Below, in pieces: positions 56,540 through 64,000 of a DNA stretch of 64,000 nt. Origin of the DNA: Huiozyma naganishii CBS 8797 (Eukaryota; Ascomycota; Saccharomycetes; Saccharomycetales; Saccharomycetaceae). Within the stretch, counting starts at the first letter, position 1. Each line of letters opens with the position of its first letter. The stretch spans positions 620,001 to 684,000 of the forward strand of contig NC_035925.1 of NCBI RefSeq assembly GCF_000348985.1. Direction: 5' to 3'. The notes under the pieces are model-generated. The model did no database searches. It saw only the letters and a program-made list of their open reading frames with translations, and was not told the DNA's origin. A program made the translations under genes and the position numbers.

Positions 56540-57382
56540 AGCGTGAAAGGCACATCACATAATAATCCCAACGCTCCCATAAAGACCCTAGCAGAAACGA
56601 AGAAACGCCGAGTTTGTATTGTACTCTGGGCAAGAGGACAAGAAGTAGTTTCATACCGCCCCTAGCAACAACAGCATTGGACATTCTTTCGACTGCAAAT
56701 TTATAATAATAGCAATCCCTAGTATAGCAGATACAAATAACTTCAAATTAATGCCGACGGTTTCCCTAGCAACAGCAAAAACTTCACCGAGAAAAAAAAA
56801 GCCGTAGAAAGAAGTGCGTCCGGGAAACCGGCCACGGCTCCTTCTGTTCTAGATCCGTTCTTGAGGGTTGTCAAGCCACATACATCAAAGTATGTTCCTT
56901 GACAAGGACAAATAGTAGTTTACACTGCTTTGCATTGTGCATTTCCCAAAAATAGCAACCTACCGTTTTTTTCACGTCCCGAACCTGGAGGAGACACGTA
57001 CACCCTCACATGGTTACCACATTCGTTTAATTTTCGTCGAGCCCTACTCGTTTCGTGGGCTTATTCTAGAATTGTCTACACTGCTCATCTCGAGAAAAAA
57101 TATAATTTTAGTTGAGTAAAAAGAAAAGAAGGGAAAAAAAATGTCATAAGCTGATGAGGGCTTTGTCTGTGCCTGATCTGTTGATCTCGGCCTTCTTTCT
57201 CAACATTGCGAGAATGGTGAAAAAAAATTGAGCTGTTTCACATTTCGAGTATTAAACTGTCTTGCTTTTTTTTGTATTTAAATATGAGCTTATGCCGAAC
57301 GTATTTTCCGTCGCTGACAGTATATTGACACTTGGTTTTTTTGGGGTTTTCAAAAAGACACCAAGCAGATGTTAATATAACA
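56540..57382. other. MIG1-ECL1 spacer
   Basis: 843 bp without a supported gene. Two overlapping 60-codon frames near 56930-57119 are unlikely to be real. The ECL1 side has a TATA-like stretch (gtatttaaatatg) at about 57274-57286 and poly-A/T tracts. Confidence 0.55.
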
Positions 57383-57880
57383 ATGTTACCGTTCAACAAC
57401 TATTGCATCATTTGTGATCAATTGATTACCCCAGGTAAAAAGAGTAGTATTAATCCCTCTCTCGACAACGAAAAACTGTACTGTTCCCCACAGTGTAAAG
57501 AGAAAGACTACTCGATCTTATCTAGTGAGAATACAATGATCCAAAAAGTAAGAAACAAAACCCACCAGTACGACTTAGAAAACCGTGCTATAACTATAAC
57601 AACCTCTGCTAGCGAGGACACGAGCACTACACTGTTGGAGCCAATTGACCCAATTATCACATCTCCTCTGCTACAGCCCTTCCCTGATAACACTGAGGAT
57701 GGTAGTAACGGGGATGAATATCTCTTCGATTATATCAACTTGACGAAGACAGACGACCACAAACATAAATATTCGATCCCTAAGATACTACTGTTAGATA
57801 ACGCGGGGGGAGCCGCTACAGCGGAAAATTACTACAAGTCGTGGCTCAGCAATAAAAGCTTCACCACATACATTTCATAA
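57383..57880 (+). CDS. ECL1: Ecl1-family zinc-binding regulator of chronological lifespan
   Basis: A 165-residue protein. The N-terminal cysteine cluster (YCIICDQLI, then LYCSPQCKEKDYS) is the hallmark of the Ecl1 family, which in yeasts extends chronological lifespan and responds to zinc or sulfur limitation. The remainder is acidic and Ser/Thr-rich and ends with a short YYKSWLSNKSFTTYIS segment. I start at the ATG at 57383 because Cys residues lie just after the N-terminus in the family; an in-frame ATG at 57332 would add 17 residues. In S. cerevisiae it is YGR146C, next to ENP2 (YGR145W). Confidence 0.82.
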   Translation: MLPFNNYCIICDQLITPGKKSSINPSLDNEKLYCSPQCKEKDYSILSSENTMIQKVRNKTHQYDLENRAITITTSASEDTSTTLLEPIDPIITSPLLQPFPDNTEDGSNGDEYLFDYINLTKTDDHKHKYSIPKILLLDNAGGAATAENYYKSWLSNKSFTTYIS

Positions 57881-58041
57881 ATTCCTAAAACCCATGAGAT
57901 AAAAGAAAAAGTTCATTACACAGAAGGGCAATTTGGGCCCTCTTCCTTATTATTCGGCGTCTTCAATTCATCAACAATTTATAAATTTATATAAAAGTTA
58001 CCATCATACGCATTACCTAGAAAACATAGTCATTTCATTAC

Positions 58042-60270
58042 TCATCTGATATCAGCTAATCTTCTAGTGTTCATATGAATCTTAATATCCATATCATCAG
58101 TGTTGTTCTCAATGTTGTCCAAACGGTTTTGTTGCGCATCTACCTCACCTCCCACAGCAAGAGCCAAATTCTTTAGCCTACCACTAACCTGCTGGATCTG
58201 ACTTATATTCCTGTCGATCTCAAGTTCCATTTCGTCATCTTCTTCATCGTTTTCAAACTGATACTTTTTAGCCCGTTCAAGGGCTTGCTCCCTCTGATAC
58301 CTTTCACGGATACCACTCGATGAATGTGCATTGCCATTCATGGCACTTTCGATCCTTTGAGTGGATTGGTACAAATCCCTGTTTGTGCCTTCCATCATCA
58401 TTTTCTCTTCGATTTTTTTATTCTTGATGGCATCTTCACGTTCCCTTTTCTTCCTCTTGGAGTTGAAAGGGTTGGAAACGTGGACCGCCCACAGACTACG
58501 ATTCAATTTTTTCAGTTCTGCAGTTTGCTCGTCAGCAACAGAGTTTTGGACCTTGATTAAGTTCAGGTTAGTTTCCACGTTGTTCAACTTCTCACTTTGA
58601 TGACCCAACAGACCGAGCGTGTTCATCCCTGATCTTTCCGCATCTTGTGCCATTCTCAGCGTGTTTCTAGTGGACGCTACAGAACTTTGCTTCGTAAACC
58701 TAATCTCCTGCTTCAGCTCGTCAACAGCTTCATCTTCCTCCCTTTGTTGCTGTTCCTCTTCGGCTCTTTGAACCTCTTCCCATGATGCATACCCCTTATC
58801 TTGTCCGTAGCCATTACCATACTCATTTGATTGCTCCTGTTGTTGGTATTCTTCCTCCATTTGCCATGGCTGCTGCTCTTGGTATTGCTGCTGCTGTTGC
58901 TGCGCGCCTCCCAGTTCATCGCTCAAAGGCGCATTCAAATCGTCTCCGTTATCCACAAAACCAGTAACGTCTCCAAGCGGCGCATTTAAATCATCAGTAT
59001 CATTAGCGGCAACTCTATTTTCGCGGCTTGCGTAGACTGTTTCCGACAACGGTCCGGTTGGACCACCAGTAAATGTTTCTGTAGGCGGATCATTCAGGGA
59101 GTAGGTATTCGTCTTCGCAATATTGTATGGGTTTGGTTTCGACGTATTCATCATAGGTGCCTCCGTTGGAGAGGTGTACATCGATCTACCGTTCATGGAC
59201 TCATATGGGTTAGTCTGCGACGTTCCACCCACGGCTCTACTACTGCTACCATACATATCAGTGGCACCAATGTTATCGTATGGGTTACCTGTATTTGCCC
59301 CCGTGGAGCCGTATGCTAATGGACTTGAAGAACTGGGTACATTTGTTGCGGAACCTCTTGTCCGAGTTGGCCCCCTATTACCGTATGGATTTGAAGTCCC
59401 TCTTCTCGGTACACCGCCCACGGACGCATCATTTTTCTCTAGATTGATATTATCTACTGGAGGGGCATTCAAGTCATTCGAGTCACTTCTGCTAACGTTG
59501 TCACCTGAATTCCTCTCACCGTAAGGGTTACTGAACTGTGATGTGTCTCGGCTGCTATATGGTTGGTTGGGAGATGCGTTGCGAGGTGTGATTCCCCTTT
59601 GTGCACCAGCCATCGCACCGCCCCTGTATGGTTCTCTCGTATTTATTCCCGGAGACGATCTGTCAGTACCGCTTTGCTGCCGGTCATTGTATGTGCTGTT
59701 ATACGGATCTGATGCGCCGGCGTGACTGAAGTAGGGATCGTTATTGTAGTTCTGTTTTTCAGAACTGCTATACGGGTCCGCAGTGGAGTAAGGATCCGAC
59801 ATATTTCTTGTGTCGCCGACATTGTTTTTGCTGGGCTCTCTCGTTGAATATGGCCCCTCCGAAAAGTTCTCAGACGTATCGATATTCACTGCATACGGAT
59901 CGTACGCTTTCTCTTTCGGTTCTGTTCCCTCAGTATCTTGAGATGATGATTTTTTCCTTCCAAAAATGCCTCTCTTTTTCTTTGGCGATGCCTTTTTGCT
60001 CGTTCCATTCTCATCATCCAGTTCTGATTTGTTCAAGTCATCTGCGGGGTCCTCTGGAGCAGGCGGTTGAGCATATTGTTCGTACCCTTCCGGTGAGTAA
60101 AATGTATCGCTAGCTTTATCTTTAGCAAACTGCCCATACGCAGCAAACTTCTCTTTCTTCCTTTTTTGTGTGCCTTTCACAGTGATACCTTTCGTCATCA
60201 ATATTTCCCTATTCATCTCAGGAGTATCCTCTGGAGGAGGCTTTAATCTAAATAGCTTCTTGATACCCAT
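58042..60270 (-). CDS. SEC9: Sec9, t-SNARE (SNAP-25 family) of exocytosis
   Basis: A 742-residue SNAP-25 homologue (S. cerevisiae 651). The N-terminus (MGIKKLFRLKPPPEDTPEMN) and the basic-acidic KRKKEKFAAYGQFAKDKA block are conserved. A long disordered region (about 90-510) is rich in NPY and DPY motifs and ends in poly-Gln. Two SNARE helices follow: the Qb helix with TKQSSVASTRNTLRMAQDAE and GLLGHQSEKL, and the Qc helix ending NTRRLADIR. Sec9 pairs with Sso1/2 and Snc1/2 at the plasma membrane. In a pre-duplication lineage this gene would also stand for the sporulation paralogue SPO20. Extra length lies in the NPY-rich region. Confidence 0.96.
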   Translation of the reverse strand: MGIKKLFRLKPPPEDTPEMNREILMTKGITVKGTQKRKKEKFAAYGQFAKDKASDTFYSPEGYEQYAQPPAPEDPADDLNKSELDDENGTSKKASPKKKRGIFGRKKSSSQDTEGTEPKEKAYDPYAVNIDTSENFSEGPYSTREPSKNNVGDTRNMSDPYSTADPYSSSEKQNYNNDPYFSHAGASDPYNSTYNDRQQSGTDRSSPGINTREPYRGGAMAGAQRGITPRNASPNQPYSSRDTSQFSNPYGERNSGDNVSRSDSNDLNAPPVDNINLEKNDASVGGVPRRGTSNPYGNRGPTRTRGSATNVPSSSSPLAYGSTGANTGNPYDNIGATDMYGSSSRAVGGTSQTNPYESMNGRSMYTSPTEAPMMNTSKPNPYNIAKTNTYSLNDPPTETFTGGPTGPLSETVYASRENRVAANDTDDLNAPLGDVTGFVDNGDDLNAPLSDELGGAQQQQQQYQEQQPWQMEEEYQQQEQSNEYGNGYGQDKGYASWEEVQRAEEEQQQREEDEAVDELKQEIRFTKQSSVASTRNTLRMAQDAERSGMNTLGLLGHQSEKLNNVETNLNLIKVQNSVADEQTAELKKLNRSLWAVHVSNPFNSKRKKREREDAIKNKKIEEKMMMEGTNRDLYQSTQRIESAMNGNAHSSSGIRERYQREQALERAKKYQFENDEEDDEMELEIDRNISQIQQVSGRLKNLALAVGGEVDAQQNRLDNIENNTDDMDIKIHMNTRRLADIR

Positions 60271-60548
60271 ATTTATATCGCTATTTAAATGATAGGATTA
60301 TTTCTGCCCTTCTGTAGTACTTACGAGAGCGTGTAGCTGCTTGCAAATACCAGGAAAGTATATCATTTACACTTCAAACTTATCAATAGAGATGGGTATA
60401 TCACTTCCCAGTTTTTGATCACAAGTCGAGAAAAGAAAAGAAACGAAACAAAAAAAAGGATGTCCGGGTACCTGATTATGATATCCAAGATTTAGTACAA
60501 TGACGTATTGGACTATATGTATCCTTACGTATGTGGTCTATATGTAGC

Positions 60549-62639
60549 TTATAACCCTCTGAAGGTGTTTTTCGATGCAGTTCTTCTTCCCTGGAAACGC
60601 TGTTTGGTTCTACCGTTATCTCGCGTATCCACATCATCATCGTCGTCTTCCCCGTCCGCTTGTCTCCTCTGTTTTGGTTTCTTTTCCGCCTTCTTCGGGA
60701 TGAACGTTAGTTCAGCTTCACCCTTATGGTTGCGGTGTAGAACCGAGTTGTCGTCTCTTTTGGACTTCGCATCCTTGTTTAGTTCGCTAACCTTTTGTCC
60801 GAATGTGACGTCCTTTTCACTATATCTGTCGTCTCCGCTACGTTCGACACTGAACTGGTTCATGAAATTTTCGCTCTGCTTCCTCTCCTCCTTTCTTCTT
60901 TCAATGGCCGCCATCTGCTTTTGTATTTTCTTCTTAGTTTGTTCGTCCACTTCTTCGCGGTTGTCCTGCGAACTTTCATCCTCGCTGTCACTTTCTTCTT
61001 CGCTACTCTCACTGTGGTGGCCATCTTCTTTCGAGGCGATTCTTTCTTCGTCAGATTCTTCAGCAGCAGTCAGAGCTCTGATACGCTTAGCGGCACCCTC
61101 ATCTGTTTCATTGGTCGACTTCACTGGGTTTAGTTGTCTGTAATCATAAGACTCTTCGTCAACTTGGAAATCTTCATCCTCGAACATCTCCTTGAAACGA
61201 TCGTCCGTAACCACTTTACTCGCCATGGAATCACCACGTTTCGTCGACAATTTGTCGACCAAGTTTTGATTAATTTTAATTTTAGGTTTTTGCACCGCAC
61301 CAGAGGTTCTAATTCTTGATTCTCTCTCCTTTTCAATCCTGCGCCTGATCTCTCTTTCTCTTTCATCTTTGTATGCATCAGGGTTGGCAATCAAGGCAAC
61401 CTTATCATACAGTTCTGTATTGATGAAAAAACCGTGCATGTACGCCCTTAGTACCTTAGAACCAACCAAATGGTTCAGGTTTAATTTAGCAACATCCTTA
61501 CGAGTGATAAATCTGTAGTTCGAATAAACGGAGTCACTTGGTTTTTCCTCCAATTCTTCGGTAATGGAATCCAAGAACGAACACCAACGTGGGGAAGGAC
61601 CCAGGTTTGGAATGTAATATGTATGCATTGGAATCCCCTCATTTGCTGTGAAAAACATACCGGTACCTTTGACGTGTTCGATATCGTTGATATCTACACT
61701 TGGTTCCATAGATGCGTATGCGGATCCATCCACCCTGTCCCAAATCTTGGCAATACGTTTGTCACACGTCAGAATTTTGTTCTCCTCATTCACCGTATCT
61801 AACCATATGACTTTCTTGATATCAAAACCGTAACCTTGATCCTTAACCATAGCCGGTTCAGAGGCACGTAGGTCGTAAAGATAGACGTAACCGTTGGAGG
61901 TACCACACGCAAAATTCAACCCGTCTTTACGGAAGTTCGACGTCGTGACTTGAAATGGAGAATTGTCCAGTTGGTTTTCCAACTGGAGTTTAGACACCCG
62001 AGCACGAGCTCTAGGATCCCAGAATTCTACGACGCTATTTTCCATCGAAACGGCAACCAGCCCGTTCACATCGTTGACTTCAACGTTGTTGACACCTTCC
62101 GAATCTAATTTGAAAGGGTTTAGAAATCTACCTTGTTCTAAATTCAGTCTGTAAAGCTCACTGCCGCTGGCACCCACATACAAATCACAACTAACCTTGT
62201 TGTAATTTATGGACCTTCCGAACTTGGGTATACGCGTAGTGTAGTGAAGCCCACCTCTGTTTTGAAATTGGATTGACCTGTCGTTTTGCAAATGGACACT
62301 TTTGGTCCAGTCGTCTGAAAGGATAAGAAAGTCGACATTTTCAGAGTCGGTATGCCTATCGAATTTCAGCGACAAATTGTCAAAATCGTACAAGTGGATC
62401 TGAGGTTTGTAAGTCCCAGTGGCCATCACAAACTGCTGATCAGGAGTGACTTTAATCTTGTTAGATGCTTCCGAAAATTCGAAATCTTGGATCAGTTCCA
62501 CTCTATTCTGATAATCCAAATCATTCTTCAACGATCTCTTCCGTCTTCTAGCTACCCACTCCGGTAGAGAACGGGATACATTCGTACCAGAAACTTGGTA
62601 CACAGAAACGTCACTGGCAGATGTAGATTTCAATACCAT
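60549..62639 (-). CDS. ENP2: Enp2 (NOL10), nucleolar WD40 protein of 40S biogenesis
   Basis: A 696-residue protein (S. cerevisiae 707). The N-terminal half is a WD40-like propeller (EWVARRRKRSLKNDLDYQNR, VEFWDPRARARVSKL, GTSNGYVYLYDLR). The middle carries the NUC153 motif (DDRFKEMFEDEDFQVDEESY, DYRQLNP). The C-terminal part is acidic-basic low complexity ending in GRRTASKNTFRGL. Enp2 is an essential component of the SSU processome and acts with Bfr2. Its promoter has PAC and RRPE elements, as expected for the ribosome-biogenesis regulon. Confidence 0.96.
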   Translation of the reverse strand: MVLKSTSASDVSVYQVSGTNVSRSLPEWVARRRKRSLKNDLDYQNRVELIQDFEFSEASNKIKVTPDQQFVMATGTYKPQIHLYDFDNLSLKFDRHTDSENVDFLILSDDWTKSVHLQNDRSIQFQNRGGLHYTTRIPKFGRSINYNKVSCDLYVGASGSELYRLNLEQGRFLNPFKLDSEGVNNVEVNDVNGLVAVSMENSVVEFWDPRARARVSKLQLENQLDNSPFQVTTSNFRKDGLNFACGTSNGYVYLYDLRASEPAMVKDQGYGFDIKKVIWLDTVNEENKILTCDKRIAKIWDRVDGSAYASMEPSVDINDIEHVKGTGMFFTANEGIPMHTYYIPNLGPSPRWCSFLDSITEELEEKPSDSVYSNYRFITRKDVAKLNLNHLVGSKVLRAYMHGFFINTELYDKVALIANPDAYKDEREREIRRRIEKERESRIRTSGAVQKPKIKINQNLVDKLSTKRGDSMASKVVTDDRFKEMFEDEDFQVDEESYDYRQLNPVKSTNETDEGAAKRIRALTAAEESDEERIASKEDGHHSESSEEESDSEDESSQDNREEVDEQTKKKIQKQMAAIERRKEERKQSENFMNQFSVERSGDDRYSEKDVTFGQKVSELNKDAKSKRDDNSVLHRNHKGEAELTFIPKKAEKKPKQRRQADGEDDDDDVDTRDNGRTKQRFQGRRTASKNTFRGL

Positions 62640-62936
62640 ATCTGCTAGTAGCTATTTACCAATGTTGAGAGACTATTTTGAAATGAGATGAGATGAGATG
62701 AGATGAGCTACAGAAAGAGTGTAATTGCATATTATAATGAAGTAAAAAAAATTTTTCTTTAAAAATTCACCAGTAGAAAAAACCAGGTACTTCTTTTAAA
62801 TTCGATGAGATGAGGAAATTCGTCAAGTCTGGGATTGTGGAGGGTCAATGAGAGAGATGAAGGGATCGCCTATAGAGCCGCGTAAAGAGCAAAAACAAAA
62901 TAAGGATACAGTATTGTCATTATTCTCTTGGTTACA
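62640..62936. promoter_or_regulatory. ENP2: ENP2 promoter with RRPE, PAC and ATGAG array
   Basis: The RRPE-type AAAAATTTTT (62747-62756) lies 108 bp from the ENP2 start. The PAC-type TCGATGAGAT (62802-62811), one base from GCGATGAGMT, lies 163 bp away. Five perfect tandem copies of the pentamer ATGAG, the PAC core, occupy 62683-62707, closest to the gene. The adjacent upstream gene ends at 62937, so the whole spacer serves ENP2. Confidence 0.7.
62683..62707. repeat. (ATGAG)5 pentamer array
   Basis: Five exact tandem units, 44-68 bp before the ENP2 ATG. The unit equals the core of the PAC element, so it may supply weak extra sites or may be a neutral microsatellite. Confidence 0.85.
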
Positions 62937-64000
62937 TTACATAGTTGGCCCTGTTTGGAACTGGTCAATATGAATAGATTGGGCCCTGCTATTGTTCTTT
63001 ACGTTGTTGTGTCCACCCAGAATGTAGTTCTTCCCTGTGTTGACAATCTTGTTCTGTGGCGTCTTCGTCATCATCATATTCGTTGGTTCTGTGTTCCAGG
63101 GAGATGACGTGAACGCCACAGTTGATGCGTTCGATGTGGCCGTAGTTGATGCGGAGGAAGCACCCCCCAACGATGGGTTTCTCATAGCTGTGTGGCCTGT
63201 TCTTAGATCAGGGCGCACGACAGGTAATGGAGTATTTGGGGCAGACGAACTGTTGATGTAGTCTGTACGTCTCGACAGTGCGGTAGAGTAGTTGAAATTC
63301 AGATTGAAGGGTGAATTATTCGTGTAGGTTGGTGTGTCCATAGGTACATTTATACCCGTATTGTAGTTTGGAATAACGTAGCCTCCTGGATTTGCCGTAG
63401 CTGCTCCTGAGGGGTGTTGCTGCTGTAGAAAGGGGCTTGTCCCAAGGTTAGAGCCTGCATTGGCAGTGGAAGAAGGTACGAATGATGCTGCGGAGTAAGC
63501 ATCGTATTTGGAAGTGGTAGCAGTCGGTATGTCAGAATTCATGTAGTTTTTCATTGATTTCTGTGGCACTGGTTGTGAAATAGTAGCAGGTTTTTGTGTT
63601 GCCCGTGAATGCGACGTTTGCGAGTCTCTTTTAGATTCCGGTGTCGCGCGGGGCACATTTTCATTTTCCCCAGGTTGCTCCAGATCCTGTATAATTTGGT
63701 TTAAATGGTCGATGTTTACTGTGACTTTCTTAACCTTCTTCTGTTTCTCTGGAAGGATATCGCAGTAAAAGGAGGCATATTTCTCCGAGCCGTCATTCCA
63801 CAATGAGATATACTCTCTGAGGGCGTTTGTCGAAAGTTCATTCTGTGAGCAAATTTCGTGTACGAACCTACTTCTTCCGTGATAAAATAAATGATTTAGC
63901 AAGTGGATAGAGATGCCTTGCAGTAGTAAATTTTCTTGCGATATTTGCTTGATAAACTTGAGCAAATGGTACAGCGCCGTGTTCCCATGCAATACGATTA
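62937..64000 (-). CDS. 3' part of an unidentified gene (5' part outside window)
   Basis: The minus-strand frame is open from the window edge to a TAA at 62937-62939, about 354 codons. Its first in-window codon of the form TTG is not a start; the gene begins beyond 64000. The first 110 residues look helical and HEAT/ARM-like (ALYHLLKFIKQISQ, GISIHLLNHLFYHGRSRFVH), then a Ser/Thr/Pro/Asn-rich disordered tail follows to the end. A folded region plus long low-complexity tail is typical of signalling or RNA-associated yeast proteins, but I cannot name the family. The missing 5' part would be decisive. Confidence 0.8.
   Translation of the reverse strand, partial: IVLHGNTALYHLLKFIKQISQENLLLQGISIHLLNHLFYHGRSRFVHEICSQNELSTNALREYISLWNDGSEKYASFYCDILPEKQKKVKKVTVNIDHLNQIIQDLEQPGENENVPRATPESKRDSQTSHSRATQKPATISQPVPQKSMKNYMNSDIPTATTSKYDAYSAASFVPSSTANAGSNLGTSPFLQQQHPSGAATANPGGYVIPNYNTGINVPMDTPTYTNNSPFNLNFNYSTALSRRTDYINSSSAPNTPLPVVRPDLRTGHTAMRNPSLGGASSASTTATSNASTVAFTSSPWNTEPTNMMMTKTPQNKIVNTGKNYILGGHNNVKNNSRAQSIHIDQFQTGPTM

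Noticed and set aside
56930..57119. Two overlapping 60-codon frames between MIG1 and ECL1
   Set aside because: They use different frames of the same stretch, and neither has domain, bias or family resemblance.
60508..61143. 211-codon Ser/Phe-rich frame antisense to ENP2
   Set aside because: It arises from the acidic Glu/Ser-coding tail of ENP2 read backwards.

Overview
The window is nuclear DNA from a budding yeast of the Saccharomycetaceae. The genes are compact and almost intron-free. PMA1, RPL24, RPL30, LEU1, SCL1 and ERG4 are highly similar to S. cerevisiae proteins, and CTG codons fall at conserved leucines (for example in PMA1), so this is not a CUG-Ser yeast. Gene order matches S. cerevisiae chromosome VII, but blocks that lie apart there (YGL004-YGL014, YGL027-YGL035, YGR009-YGR016, YGR145-YGR146) and ORC5 (YNL261W) are interleaved on one track. 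This is most simply explained by a lineage that branched before the whole-genome duplication (Zygosaccharomyces/Torulaspora-like). That is an inference; an early post-duplication yeast is possible.

Layout. 0-2.6 kb: the 3' end of an unidentified gene and a Zn2Cys6 regulator not expected at this position. 2.8-8.7 kb: RPN14, COG7, PMC1. 8.7-15.95 kb: a 7.2-kb stretch without a convincing intact gene, holding a 100-N assembly gap, a possible LTR and degenerate coding-like relics, and ending in the PMA1 promoter. 15.95-32.5 kb: PMA1, PUF4, PDR1, ERG4, SCL1, MPO1, LEU1. 33.3-42.2 kb: MCY1, ORC5, MSB2, EAT1 and a YGR016W-like membrane protein. 42.5-45.3 kb: an intron-containing tRNA-Leu(CAA), a broken telomere-linked/Y'-type helicase fused to a broken Ty1/copia integrase, and a small secreted protein. 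46-64 kb: RPL24 and RPL30 (divergent), SCW11, CWH41, an unidentified helical protein, HOP2, MIG1, ECL1, SEC9, ENP2 and the 3' part of an unidentified gene.

Most genes are housekeeping: P-type ATPases (PMA1, PMC1), ergosterol synthesis and drug resistance (ERG4 and PDR1, divergent from a shared promoter), proteasome function (SCL1, RPN14), leucine synthesis (LEU1), ribosome production (RPL24, RPL30, ENP2), cell wall and secretion (MSB2, SCW11, CWH41, SEC9, COG7). Several promoters carry the binding site expected from S. cerevisiae: a PDRE at PDR1, a Leu3-type site at LEU1, a PACE-like site at SCL1, and PAC plus RRPE at ENP2. RPL30 keeps its one-codon first exon, its unusual GTCAGT splice donor and the kink-turn used for autoregulation.

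The least explained parts are the mobile-element relics (9.9-13.3 kb and 43.0-44.7 kb), a long hairpin in the ORC5-MSB2 spacer, and three genes I could not identify. I found no CRISPR array, no clear bacterial gene and no recognisable point centromere.
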